Origin: an uncultured Dyadobacter sp.
GTDB lineage: Bacteria > Bacteroidota > Bacteroidia > Cytophagales > Spirosomataceae
Length of the DNA: 64,000 nucleotides
NCBI RefSeq assembly: GCF_946482605.1
Contig: NZ_CAMLSE010000001.1
Location: forward strand, 434,001 to 498,000
Reading direction: 5' to 3'
The notes under the pieces were generated by a model. The model was not told the origin of the DNA and ran no database searches. It worked only from the letters and a program-made list of their open reading frames with translations. This document shows, in pieces, positions 50,038 through 58,261 of the stretch. Position 1 is the first letter of the stretch. Each line of letters opens with the position of its first letter. The position numbers and the translations under genes were made by a program.

Positions 50038-52191
50038 CTATTTGACGACTACACGCACCCTGTCCAGATTTTGAATACGCGTAAATGGTGTTTTCCCGTC
50101 TCCTTCCCGCTGGGATGCCACCCGTAATGTCGGGAAATAGGTTCCTGGTTTAGAAAATGTATGAGTCGTTTTTACCGTAACGCGGGAGCCTGTCTTATCC
50201 GTTGGGGTAAACGTGGCAGCATCCGGGAAGGCGTTCGCAAGCTTGCCGCTGTTTTCGGGCAATCCCTCAAAGTTCCAGCCAGCCGCCACGACCTTACCTC
50301 TGTTTTCAGGCACCTCAATATCAGCTGTAAATGTAACGGCCTGACCAACCCTGACATCGGCGCGTTTGCCCCCATTCGCTTTCAAAGTTACGACAGGCTG
50401 AATCCCTCTTCGTTCGTTGGCGGTCTGCGGGACGACGACCTGTCCGTTTGTAACAGTATATTTAGTCGAAGCCGCCGGCTCGATGCCTTTCTCGACCCAG
50501 GCGCTGAGGTCCAGCAATGCCTGCTGCAACACGCCTAGGTAACTCACCGTGCGGGTAGGGTCATCTTCTGCCGAAATATCCCCATGCAGGGCGCGGTCGG
50601 TGTACCAGAGTCTGAAATGGTTGTCCAGGCTGTCGCCAAGGACTTCTTTGGCCCTGGCACGGTACCAGTCGGCCTGCCAGGCAAAGGATTCCCGGTCCCA
50701 AAGGGATTCCAGCAGGATCATTTTCCCGTTGAATTTGCCCGTGGGCAATACGCCGGCTGCTCCCCGGGTAAACATGGGCCCCAAAAGCATAGGGCGTTGC
50801 GGGTAAAGCGGCTTGCCGGCTGCGTCCCGCAACTGGTCCCAAACGGGATACTGCTTACCCGGATCCTGGTGTCGGTGGTAGGTTTGTACCGCCAGAAAGT
50901 TGGAATTGTCCACCATCACCTCATCTCCCGGTTTCACCAGGGCCAATGTGGCGGCGTCCGCAGGTCCCAACACGACTTTATCACCGACGATCTTCGTTAT
51001 CTGTAAGGTCTTACCAGCTCCGGCCCCGCTTTTAATGAGCAAGTCTCCGCCCAGAAAATCAATATCGGGCATTGTATTTTCCAATTGAAATGCAACCGGC
51101 ATTCCCCCTGGCAGGCCGCCCATGCTTTTCCACGCAGCATCGGCGGTACCCCGATCCCGCTCCGACATCGGCTGGGTTAATTCAAGTCTGATAGCCTGAT
51201 CAATCGGAATCCCGATTTTGATCTTACTAACCTGTTGAAGACGCGCTTTCAAAAGCGACGCAGTTGGATTAGCCCCCAAATAACCTGGTTTGTTCCAGAA
51301 GTCTTCCTTAAAATACTTGCTGTCGGCCATGACCACACCCTGATAGAGTACCAGGAAGCCATGAACCCCCATCGTTTTATAGCCAAACCAGGATTTAGGC
51401 GGAAAACCCATATTGGTCACTTCGCGAAGCGCTTCTTTTTCCTCTTCATTTAAACCGGCATACATATCTCCGCTGCCACCCGGCTCCAATGCGTCGATAA
51501 TCTGGGGGAACTTATCCTTTAATACCCGCATCGCATGCATACGGACCGTGAAGACATTGGGAATGGCTACCGGCGATCCCATCACCATCGGTACCGCACC
51601 ATCCCAGACGCCGTCGGTATTCTCCATGCCGCCGACAGTCCGGTAAGCACCACCACTGCCGCCAAAGCAATAGCCATAGGAACGGTGCTGCCCGTACAAA
51701 CGATTGGCTACTACCCGGGCATATCGGGCCGAAGCCGCATTGGCACGGTAAGCCCCGATGGTCGGATCGTTCGCCTGTGGTTTGGCAAAGTCGATGGGCC
51801 CTCCTTCATTGGTTTCGATAAAAAAAGCGCCGTGCGTAACGGAGAACCCGATTTTATCTTCTTCGCCGGTTGCTCCCTGCGAGAGGTTTTCATTGTCGGG
51901 AAAGGGCGTGATGTACTGGAAGAAGCGGCCCTGATAAACCTCTTTGGTTGGGAAATAAAAGGAAAACCGGGCACCCGTTCCCTTGAAACCGCCGTGGACA
52001 TACCGGTGACGTACCGGTATATCCCGCCACTCGTCCACATCTACATAGGGTTCTTTGAACAGCGTATCGGAAACAGCAAACTGTTTAGCCAGTTCTGGGC
52101 TTAGCTGGGACAGGTTGTTTTGCGCATGCAGGCTGGTAGCATACAAGACGGACAAGCAAAATGCAGCTTTACGAAATGAGGGAACAAGCAT
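50038..52191 (-). CDS. Large secreted tannase-like alpha/beta hydrolase with C-terminal PKD-like domain
   Basis: 717 residues from ATG 52191 (MLVPSFRKAAFCLSVLYATS). DEWRDIPVRHRYVHGGFKGT and FSFYFPTKEVYQGRFFQYIT begin the conserved core; the nucleophile elbow is GYCFGGSGGAYRTVGGMENT. WDGAVPMVMGSPVAIPNVFT and LEPGGSGDMYAGLNEEEKEA follow; an insert of about 75 residues (GDLLIKSGAGAGKTLQITKI) precedes the C-terminal lid part. The last 120 residues are an Ig/PKD-like domain (VTFTADIEVPENRGKVVAAG). It resembles tannase/feruloyl-esterase proteins but is far longer. Substrate unknown; an ester is likely. It lies 4 nt after the small secreted protein gene. Confidence 0.85.
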   Translation of the reverse strand: MLVPSFRKAAFCLSVLYATSLHAQNNLSQLSPELAKQFAVSDTLFKEPYVDVDEWRDIPVRHRYVHGGFKGTGARFSFYFPTKEVYQGRFFQYITPFPDNENLSQGATGEEDKIGFSVTHGAFFIETNEGGPIDFAKPQANDPTIGAYRANAASARYARVVANRLYGQHRSYGYCFGGSGGAYRTVGGMENTDGVWDGAVPMVMGSPVAIPNVFTVRMHAMRVLKDKFPQIIDALEPGGSGDMYAGLNEEEKEALREVTNMGFPPKSWFGYKTMGVHGFLVLYQGVVMADSKYFKEDFWNKPGYLGANPTASLLKARLQQVSKIKIGIPIDQAIRLELTQPMSERDRGTADAAWKSMGGLPGGMPVAFQLENTMPDIDFLGGDLLIKSGAGAGKTLQITKIVGDKVVLGPADAATLALVKPGDEVMVDNSNFLAVQTYHRHQDPGKQYPVWDQLRDAAGKPLYPQRPMLLGPMFTRGAAGVLPTGKFNGKMILLESLWDRESFAWQADWYRARAKEVLGDSLDNHFRLWYTDRALHGDISAEDDPTRTVSYLGVLQQALLDLSAWVEKGIEPAASTKYTVTNGQVVVPQTANERRGIQPVVTLKANGGKRADVRVGQAVTFTADIEVPENRGKVVAAGWNFEGLPENSGKLANAFPDAATFTPTDKTGSRVTVKTTHTFSKPGTYFPTLRVASQREGDGKTPFTRIQNLDRVRVVVK

Positions 52192-52195
52192 GGTA

Positions 52196-52576
52196 TTATT
52201 GATTTGTTCGTTTGGCAGTCGCATCGAAGTTGTACAAGGTACCTTTCAGGTTATTTTCATCCACCTTACTTAAATTAATGGAAATCTCACCCACTTGTGA
52301 AGATTCAAAATAGATGACCAGATTGGTACCGTTCTCTTCTACCTTGGTAATCGGACGTTTCGGTTGGCCGGGGTCTGTGGCATTGGATAATTCTCCGGTC
52401 AGTTTACCGTCTTTTCGAACAAGGTCTGTTACAAATTTGACATCACCATTGGGTGATCCGATAACCGATATTTCCCATTTGCCGGCAAAAAAATCAGCTG
52501 GAGCAGCGGTTTGCGAGAAGCCGTTAAAGGCAAAACCTACCAAAAAAACGAACAGAACAAGAGTTTCTCTTTTCAT
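52196..52576 (-). CDS. Small secreted lipocalin-like protein
   Basis: 126 residues from ATG 52576 (MKRETLVLFVFLVGFAFNGF); signal cut near FSQTA. The mature part (FFAGKWEISVIGSPNGDVKF, LVRKDGKLTGELSNATDPGQ, INLSKVDENNLKGTLYNFDA) is an all-beta pattern seen in small secreted Bacteroidota proteins of PUL-like operons. No enzyme motif. It lies between the TonB receptor (116 nt upstream) and the tannase-like gene (4 nt downstream), so it may bind the ligand in the periplasm; this is inference. Confidence 0.8.
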   Translation of the reverse strand: MKRETLVLFVFLVGFAFNGFSQTAAPADFFAGKWEISVIGSPNGDVKFVTDLVRKDGKLTGELSNATDPGQPKRPITKVEENGTNLVIYFESSQVGEISINLSKVDENNLKGTLYNFDATAKRTNQ

Positions 52577-52692
52577 GATTTTTGACAATATAGTTGACAT
52601 TTTCTTTTATTGGTTTAAGTGAAGGAAATGGATTGTTTGGAAAGAAAAAATTGGGGTTTTGGCTTGGTAATCAATCGTTTTGATATTGATCA

Positions 52693-55575
52693 TTAGAATT
52701 TATAAATCGCCGTCAAGAAGTACGAACGGGGTTGAATGAATGCCCCGGCATACACCGCATTCTGATTGGCTTCACGTTGGGCGGTCGTGAAACCCTGGAG
52801 GTCGGCGGCAACCGGGAAGCCACCGGGCCGGATAAAGCCCATCATACCCAAGGTATTGGTTACATTGTTGACGTTCGTCTGTATACTGAGCGCCTTGCTG
52901 AAGGCATATCCCGCACCTAAATCGACCTGGCTAAATCCGCGCAGGAAGAACGCATTCGGGACGTTGGCTGCACGGCTGCCCATGTAACGATAACTCCCGA
53001 ACAAGGTAAACTTTCCAGCCGTGTACGTTGGTGAAATATTGAGCATCAGGTTAGGTACGTTTTCAGTCCGGTTGCCCGAAAAGTCTTCTACCACGTCATC
53101 TTGCGGACCAGGATTTCCCGTGATCCACACACCCCAGTTTTTAGCCGTGGAACGCTGCAGGGTAGCGACGGCCCGTACAGAAAGTTGCCTCGTCAGGTTG
53201 TAATTACCTTCCAATTCCAGACCGTATGTTTGAATGGAATTGTAGATAGTAGGGGTAAAATAGTAGGAATTATCGACCGTCGTCGCAAAAGTGGAGGCCG
53301 GTATGCCGCTGAGGATCGAGTAAAAAGGCGTAGCAAACAAGCTCCATTTCTCCCGCTGTACTTTTATACCGGCTTCCACCTGTTGAACGCGCTGAATTTT
53401 GGGGTCGAACAATGGCGCACTATTCGCGTCCAGATAAAGGAAAGGGGATAAATCCGGAGCCTTTTTCCCATCCGAGAATCGGGCATAAAATGCCATATGT
53501 GGCGAGAATCGATAGTTTAATGCTCCTGAGAAAGACAGCGTTTTAAACGTTTTATCAGGCGTAATGGGCGTTGCACCCGCAACAGAATAGAGGTTATCAT
53601 ACACAGTCAGCGGGTTGCCATCAGCTCCGCCAAAGCCCACAGCGCTGGCGGCCGGGTTGGCAGTACCCAACAGGTTTGTCCCGTGTATCCGCACGTGGTC
53701 GTAACGTAGTCCACCATCGAACGTCAGGGCAGGCGTTATTTTCCAGGTCACCGCACCAAAGCCCGACAATTGCGTTTGCCGGTAATCATTGGTATTAAAG
53801 CTTCCAAAGCCTACCGCGGCAACGCCCCGGGAATTGGTAAACTGATAGTTTTTGCCATCCAAGCCCACAGAAGACATGATAACCGGATGCGGGTTGTTTT
53901 CGACCGTTGAAACAATCAGACCGGCAATGCCCGTATCGTAGGTGAGATGTGAAATACCTACATAGCTACCCAGAGTAAAGCTCAGCTTATCGTTCACCTT
54001 TTTGGATACCGACACCTGATCGATTACTTCCTGAATTTTGGTATGATTGGTTTGCAGGGGTGAGAGCAACAGCGAGTTAGGCAATATGGCCTGGCCCGGG
54101 AGGTCCGCTGTACTGGTCTTGGTAAAATTGAAACCTGCAAACTGCCCATTCACCATATTGGGTAACTGAGTGTACGTGGCGAGCGTCTGTCCATTTGTCG
54201 CGTCCGTAAATGTATAATTCCCAAAATTACCCAATGCACCCGCTACGGCATAGGTGTATAAGGAGTTCAGGCCCACAGGCCCCAGCAGAAGGCCCGCATT
54301 CCAGTCTCTGCGTTTATTACTATATTTTACATTGTTCTGAAACGACCAGCCTTTGCCCAGTTTATGCTGCCAGTCCAGGCCCACGGCCCGGTCCATATTG
54401 TGAATCAGTTTACTAATATCAAATTTACGAATGTCGGTAGGTGAATTGTGGGGATAATCAAACACGACGCTCTGATTGGGCAGGTAGGTATCCGTCTTGC
54501 TCACCCCCGGGGCCATTTGCGGGTGGTCAAAGTTAACGGTCGGCAGGGCCTCAAAATAACTGTTACGATCGTCCAGATATTTGACATACAATTTGAGAGC
54601 GCCTTTTTGGTAAGTCCTGACCAGGTTGAACTTACCCTGACCGCCTTTATTCATCGGATAACCCGGGTAACGCACGCCGTTGGCATAGCGATAGAAACCA
54701 CCCACGTTGAACGTCAGATCACCCTTTTGATTCAGTTTTCCGCTGAGATTCACGTCCGCACGGTAAAAAGGTTGTGCGTTACCTTCCAGACCAAATTTGG
54801 CCCGAACTTCGCCCTCGAAGCCTGCTTCCCCCGTTTTGGAGACATAATTAAAAATACCACCGGGTGCATTTGGCCCTGTAATGGCGGCCGAGCCGCCACG
54901 CACTGCTTCCACCCTGCCGGTAGTAGCATCTGCCCGCAGGAAATAGTCGGGTCCGTAGCCGCCAAAATTAACATTGGTCACGGGAAGTCCGTCTTCCTGC
55001 ATCGATACATAATAATAACCTGCTCCACCCGCTGTTACTCCCCGGGAATAGACCGTATTGTTTACCTCGCCCAATGAAGAATTGACGTACACGCCCGGCA
55101 CATTTTTGAGCAAATCAGCTGCCGAATAAGGTACTTGCTGGGCAATCTGTTTGGACGACAGGGTTGAAATGGCGATAGAAGCATCCATTCGCTCACGCTT
55201 GTCGAACACGCCCGTGACGACAACCTCATTCAGATCAGAAGCTGTTTCTTGCAGGCGAATGGTTAGGTTTTCGCTACCGGGGACTGTTGCTTTCAGCTCC
55301 CGGGGGGTATAACCGATGTAGGAAATGACGATGGTGTAAGTACCGTTTGTCAGGTTATTAAACTCAAACACCCCCTCAGCATTGGATGAGGTTCCCCTGG
55401 TGGTACCTTTCAATAAAGCAGAAGCGCCAGCCACAGCTTCTCCTTTGGGGTCGGTCACTGTCCCGCGAATCTGCTGCGCCAGCGCTGCATAGCCATGGGT
55501 TATGCACGCAAAACAGAGCATGATCCTTAAACGTCGTAAAGAGTTATCCCATAAGAAGCATAAACTTTTTTCCAT
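52693..55575 (-). CDS. TonB-dependent receptor with regulatory-like N-domain
   Basis: 960 residues from ATG 55575 (MEKSLCFLWDNSLRRLRIML); an upstream frame start at 55659 would leave the signal internal. Signal ends AALAQQ. Regulatory-like domain IRGTVTDPKGEAVAGASALL; TonB-box region LNEVVVTGVFDKRERMDASI; plug with YSAADLLKNVPGVYVNSSLG and TGRVEAVRGGSAAITGPNAP; barrel to a C-terminal aromatic strand (YFLTAIYKF). It is not of the SusC class and has no SusD partner. The plug resembles siderophore or small-ligand receptors. First gene of the operon 55575-48546, so the ligand is probably related to the product or substrate of the two hydrolases. Confidence 0.94.
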   Translation of the reverse strand: MEKSLCFLWDNSLRRLRIMLCFACITHGYAALAQQIRGTVTDPKGEAVAGASALLKGTTRGTSSNAEGVFEFNNLTNGTYTIVISYIGYTPRELKATVPGSENLTIRLQETASDLNEVVVTGVFDKRERMDASIAISTLSSKQIAQQVPYSAADLLKNVPGVYVNSSLGEVNNTVYSRGVTAGGAGYYYVSMQEDGLPVTNVNFGGYGPDYFLRADATTGRVEAVRGGSAAITGPNAPGGIFNYVSKTGEAGFEGEVRAKFGLEGNAQPFYRADVNLSGKLNQKGDLTFNVGGFYRYANGVRYPGYPMNKGGQGKFNLVRTYQKGALKLYVKYLDDRNSYFEALPTVNFDHPQMAPGVSKTDTYLPNQSVVFDYPHNSPTDIRKFDISKLIHNMDRAVGLDWQHKLGKGWSFQNNVKYSNKRRDWNAGLLLGPVGLNSLYTYAVAGALGNFGNYTFTDATNGQTLATYTQLPNMVNGQFAGFNFTKTSTADLPGQAILPNSLLLSPLQTNHTKIQEVIDQVSVSKKVNDKLSFTLGSYVGISHLTYDTGIAGLIVSTVENNPHPVIMSSVGLDGKNYQFTNSRGVAAVGFGSFNTNDYRQTQLSGFGAVTWKITPALTFDGGLRYDHVRIHGTNLLGTANPAASAVGFGGADGNPLTVYDNLYSVAGATPITPDKTFKTLSFSGALNYRFSPHMAFYARFSDGKKAPDLSPFLYLDANSAPLFDPKIQRVQQVEAGIKVQREKWSLFATPFYSILSGIPASTFATTVDNSYYFTPTIYNSIQTYGLELEGNYNLTRQLSVRAVATLQRSTAKNWGVWITGNPGPQDDVVEDFSGNRTENVPNLMLNISPTYTAGKFTLFGSYRYMGSRAANVPNAFFLRGFSQVDLGAGYAFSKALSIQTNVNNVTNTLGMMGFIRPGGFPVAADLQGFTTAQREANQNAVYAGAFIQPRSYFLTAIYKF

Positions 55576-55820
55576 AGTATAATTAATAAAAAATAATTCA
55601 TTGTAAATCAAGAGCTTACCGATAAAAAACGAACAGGGGTCATTTAAAGAAGGCATCACGAATCCAACCTGCCTGGTTTGCCAGACGGTAGAAGAAGAAG
55701 TATAATTTTATGGATGTTGTTTAGGATGCTCTGTCAGAATTGGCCGAATTCATCCGGTAGCATTAATCATTCCGTCGAGTTCTGACTACCACCCTGTTTT
55801 GAGACCAGAAATTGACTTTA

Positions 55821-55868
55821 CAAAGATAAAACAGAAATTTTATTATTGTCTATTTTTTTAGACAATAA
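55821..55868 (-). promoter_or_regulatory. Promoter minus-7 box and 10-bp inverted-repeat operator of the TonB-receptor operon
   Basis: Minus-strand TATCTTTG (55821-55828) fits TAnnTTTG perfectly. Where the minus-33 element should be lies TTATTGTCTA (55843-55852), six T, TAGACAATAA (55859-55868), a perfect 10-bp inverted repeat. No TTTG is found at minus-33, so transcription may need an activator bound there. The divergent Nudix-type regulator is the obvious candidate. Confidence 0.7.
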
Positions 55869-55930
55869 ATTTTTTGCAATTGCTTACCTTTATTGTGCAA
55901 TACCCGTCAATCGGTGTTTTTGTGCTTTTG

Positions 55931-55980
55931 CGTGATTGTCAGACTTTTTCATTGATGGTCATGTATTGTCATTTATAGTC
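55931..55980. promoter_or_regulatory. Five tandem 10-bp near-repeats ending in (T/G)(T/G/A)GTC
   Basis: The decamers starting at 55931, 55941, 55951, 55961 and 55971 end GTC, TTC, GTC, GTC, GTC, and three carry an ATTGTC- or ATGGTC-like core. ATTGTC is also the half-site of the inverted repeat at 55843-55868. A period of one helical turn puts all half-sites on one DNA face. It lies 120-170 bp before the regulator start at 56101. Confidence 0.5.
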
Positions 55981-56100
55981 AGGCATAGCTGTGCGGGACT
56001 TATGAAAATCAGTGAGACGGGAGTTGGGCCTTGCTTTGGTAAATTTCTGGTGCTCGTAACCAATAACCATATAGTAGAGTTAAGTTTAAAGTCGGTTTCA

Positions 56101-56904
56101 ATGTTAGAGCAAGCCATTTTGGCCCGAGCAAACTCCGAGCATTTTATGTCTTTCAGCATGCATTTCCCCAGTGAAAAGGGATATATTCAACAGGTAGCGA
56201 TTGATTGCGTCATTTTCGGGTATCAAAATCATCGACTGCATGTACTGGTTTCCAAACTTAATTTTAAAGGTGATTTCTGGAATGTGCCGAGTGGATTTGT
56301 GTATCAGGACGAGGATATTGATGACGCCGCCCAGCGAATAATACAGGAGCGAACGGGTCTCAAAGATGTCTATCTGGAGCAGTTTCAGGTTTTAGGGAAA
56401 GCAAACCGGAACAGCCAGGCCTTTCTGGACCGATTGATTGAATTAAATCAGAAGAGTTTGGATGAAAACCTGAGGAAAGAATATGAATGGTATACCCGCC
56501 GCACGATATCCATCGGCTATTATGCGCTGGTGGATATTGGTAAAGTCGTACCCCAGAAACACGACATTGATGAATTCATTGCGTGGTTCGATGTCGATGC
56601 ATTGCCTCCGATGATCATGGATCATGGCCAGATCGTCGCCAATGCCGTTGACTTTTTACGGACTAACCTGGACATTAAATGCAATGCATTTCATCTGCTT
56701 CGGGATACTTTTACGATGAGGGACGTGCAGGTGCTCTACGAAGATCTTTTTAACAAACAGTTCGCCCGCAATAATTTCCAGAAGAAGATATTGGAAATGA
56801 ATGTATTGGAGCGACTGGAAAAACAGTTCACAGGAGCCGCCAACAAAGCGCCCTATTTATACCGGCTTCCGATAAAATCGACCGACGCCGCTCCGCAAGG
56901 CTGA
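56101..56904 (+). CDS. Nudix-type (NrtR/AraR-like) transcriptional regulator
   Basis: 267 residues from ATG 56101; ATG 56146 (MSFSMHFPSEKGYIQQVAID) is equally possible. The first TTG-started frame at 55936 would run through the tandem decamers and is unlikely. A Nudix fold spans about 25-170: VAIDCVIFGYQNHRLHVLVS, GDFWNVPSGFVYQDEDIDDA, AQRIIQERTGLKDVYLEQFQ. The Nudix box (GFVYQDEDIDDAAQRIIQER) lacks the REUxEE glutamates, so it probably binds a nucleotide-sugar-like or other ligand without hydrolysis. The C-terminal winged helix contains FTMRDVQVLYEDLFNKQFAR, NNFQKKILEM. It faces the TonB-receptor operon and likely controls it. Confidence 0.9.
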   Translation: MLEQAILARANSEHFMSFSMHFPSEKGYIQQVAIDCVIFGYQNHRLHVLVSKLNFKGDFWNVPSGFVYQDEDIDDAAQRIIQERTGLKDVYLEQFQVLGKANRNSQAFLDRLIELNQKSLDENLRKEYEWYTRRTISIGYYALVDIGKVVPQKHDIDEFIAWFDVDALPPMIMDHGQIVANAVDFLRTNLDIKCNAFHLLRDTFTMRDVQVLYEDLFNKQFARNNFQKKILEMNVLERLEKQFTGAANKAPYLYRLPIKSTDAAPQG

Positions 56905-56951
56905 TTGTGATTTTAACTGGCTGCTATTCCGCAAGGAGTGTAGCACGGCGA

Positions 56952-57137
56952 TCACGGCAGCGGGTAATCGTTGGTTGGTTTTGGCTGTGCGTGTGGTTCC
57001 TCAATCATAGCGCCCAATTTGAATGCTTCAAATTCTTCTTCGTATTGCTCTCTCTTCATTGCTCCTCGTTCGCCATATTGAACGTCCAGATGTGCGGAAA
57101 ATGAAGTCAGTTTTTTGTTTAAAATTCTGTTGTCCAT
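56952..57137 (-). pseudogene. Truncated HigA-like antitoxin
   Basis: 61 codons starting MDNRILNKKLTSFSAHLDVQ. TSFSAHLDVQYGERGAMKRE, QYEEEFEAFKLGAMIEE is the N-terminal region of HigA/XRE antitoxins; in full-length relatives about 45 residues of helix-turn-helix follow the 'FKLGxMIxE' segment. Here the sequence changes to PHAQPKPTNDYPLP and stops, so the DNA-binding part is missing. No HigB toxin is seen upstream in the remaining 110 bp. It is probably a remnant of a toxin-antitoxin pair. Confidence 0.65.
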
Positions 57138-57185
57138 TGAAGTATTTTTTTAGTTTTTCTCAAAGCTGCAAATAAATCCTCTTCA

Positions 57186-57211
57186 AAAGCCACTTTCGGC
57201 CCGGTGGCTTT
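57186..57211. terminator. Hairpin terminator
   Basis: AAAGCCAC (57186-57193) and GTGGCTTT (57204-57211) form an 8-bp stem with a 10-nt loop, followed by a pyrimidine-rich tract on the plus strand. It could serve the regulator transcript (plus) or the TIMP-like gene (minus), which stops at 57251. Confidence 0.6.
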
Positions 57212-57250
57212 CTTTATATTCACTGCCTTTCCACCTTTCGCCCGTACATT

Positions 57251-58024
57251 CTAAAGATCCCACTGACTAATGAAGCGTGCGTCGTTGCCCTGCGCGGGGT
57301 AGTAGTAGAATCCGAACAGCAGCTTGCTCCCCGGCGGGACCGTATTTTTCAATCCGTCTATCAGAATCCGGTCACTGACCCAGCGGGCTTCGCTTAAAAT
57401 CGATATAAGCTGGTTGTCCAGTTCCGGGCTGAAACCGGTTACGGTTCTGATGGTATCGATGCGCAGGTCCTTTGTAAATGTGATCTCGTAAATGCCAAAG
57501 GTTTTGGTGGTGTTGATATCGCGCAGCGTTTTCAGCTTATCATACAGGTTGGCTCCATAAAACGTTTTATCGGTTGTTCTGATCTTATTTCGATCAAGGA
57601 AATCCAGCATTTCGAGCTCGCGACCTTCGCCCGCAAACTTCGAATGATTGAGCACACGGTAGCCCGAGCAGGAATTGAAAGTGTATTTCCCAGCGCTGTC
57701 AAGGTTAGCATATACCAGCATTTCGGTGCCTTCCTTAAAATATATATCACAGGATGAACGCTTTTTACCATCACTGCTACCCTCAATAAGGATGGATTTT
57801 ACATTGTTACCTTTGAAAAGCTGTTTAATCACAATGTTCGACTCGTAGAAAAACGAGGAGCCTTGATTAGGGAAGTTTTTCACAACAGTCACCCGCGCTA
57901 CAAAATCGGAGCGAACGTATTTATCCATAAACTTATAGTGACTGCATACACATGCATACCCTGGAAGTGAGCAGCACAAACCGATTAAAATCAGCGCAAA
58001 TTTTATTTTGATTACGGGGGGCAT
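57251..58024 (-). CDS. Secreted TIMP/netrin-like-domain protein
   Basis: 257 residues from ATG 58024 (MPPVIKIKFALILIGLCCSL). After the signal peptide the mature protein starts CVCSHYKFMDKYVRSDFVAR; the N-terminal Cys-x-Cys and the beta-rich segment VTVVKNFPNQGSSFFYESNI, IVIKQLFKGNNVKSILIEGS resemble the OB-fold of TIMP-like proteins. Cys residues at SSCDIYFKEGTEMLVYANLD and FNSCSGYRVL could form the matching disulfides. The C-terminal part (about 165-257) contains an unrecognised domain with a TonB-C-like pattern (LRIDTIRTVTGFSPELDNQL). Function unknown; related folds bind proteases or other proteins. Confidence 0.65.
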   Translation of the reverse strand: MPPVIKIKFALILIGLCCSLPGYACVCSHYKFMDKYVRSDFVARVTVVKNFPNQGSSFFYESNIVIKQLFKGNNVKSILIEGSSDGKKRSSCDIYFKEGTEMLVYANLDSAGKYTFNSCSGYRVLNHSKFAGEGRELEMLDFLDRNKIRTTDKTFYGANLYDKLKTLRDINTTKTFGIYEITFTKDLRIDTIRTVTGFSPELDNQLISILSEARWVSDRILIDGLKNTVPPGSKLLFGFYYYPAQGNDARFISQWDL

Positions 58025-58261
58025 TGGACGCAAGTTAGATCGAGGCAATATATAATTTTATTACATAATATTGGCTACCTGGAATGACAAACATTAAGTG
58101 CAGAGCAGCCGAGCACAACGGACATTTTTCCGTCTCAGGTGTCAGGTACGGGTTTTAAATCCAGATTCCCTCATTCTGGCTACAAATCGGCTTGATTTGG
58201 CTACAATCCGTGCTATGCCAAATTCGAAATTTGCTTCCTCAAACTTAAAGTTGATTACACA

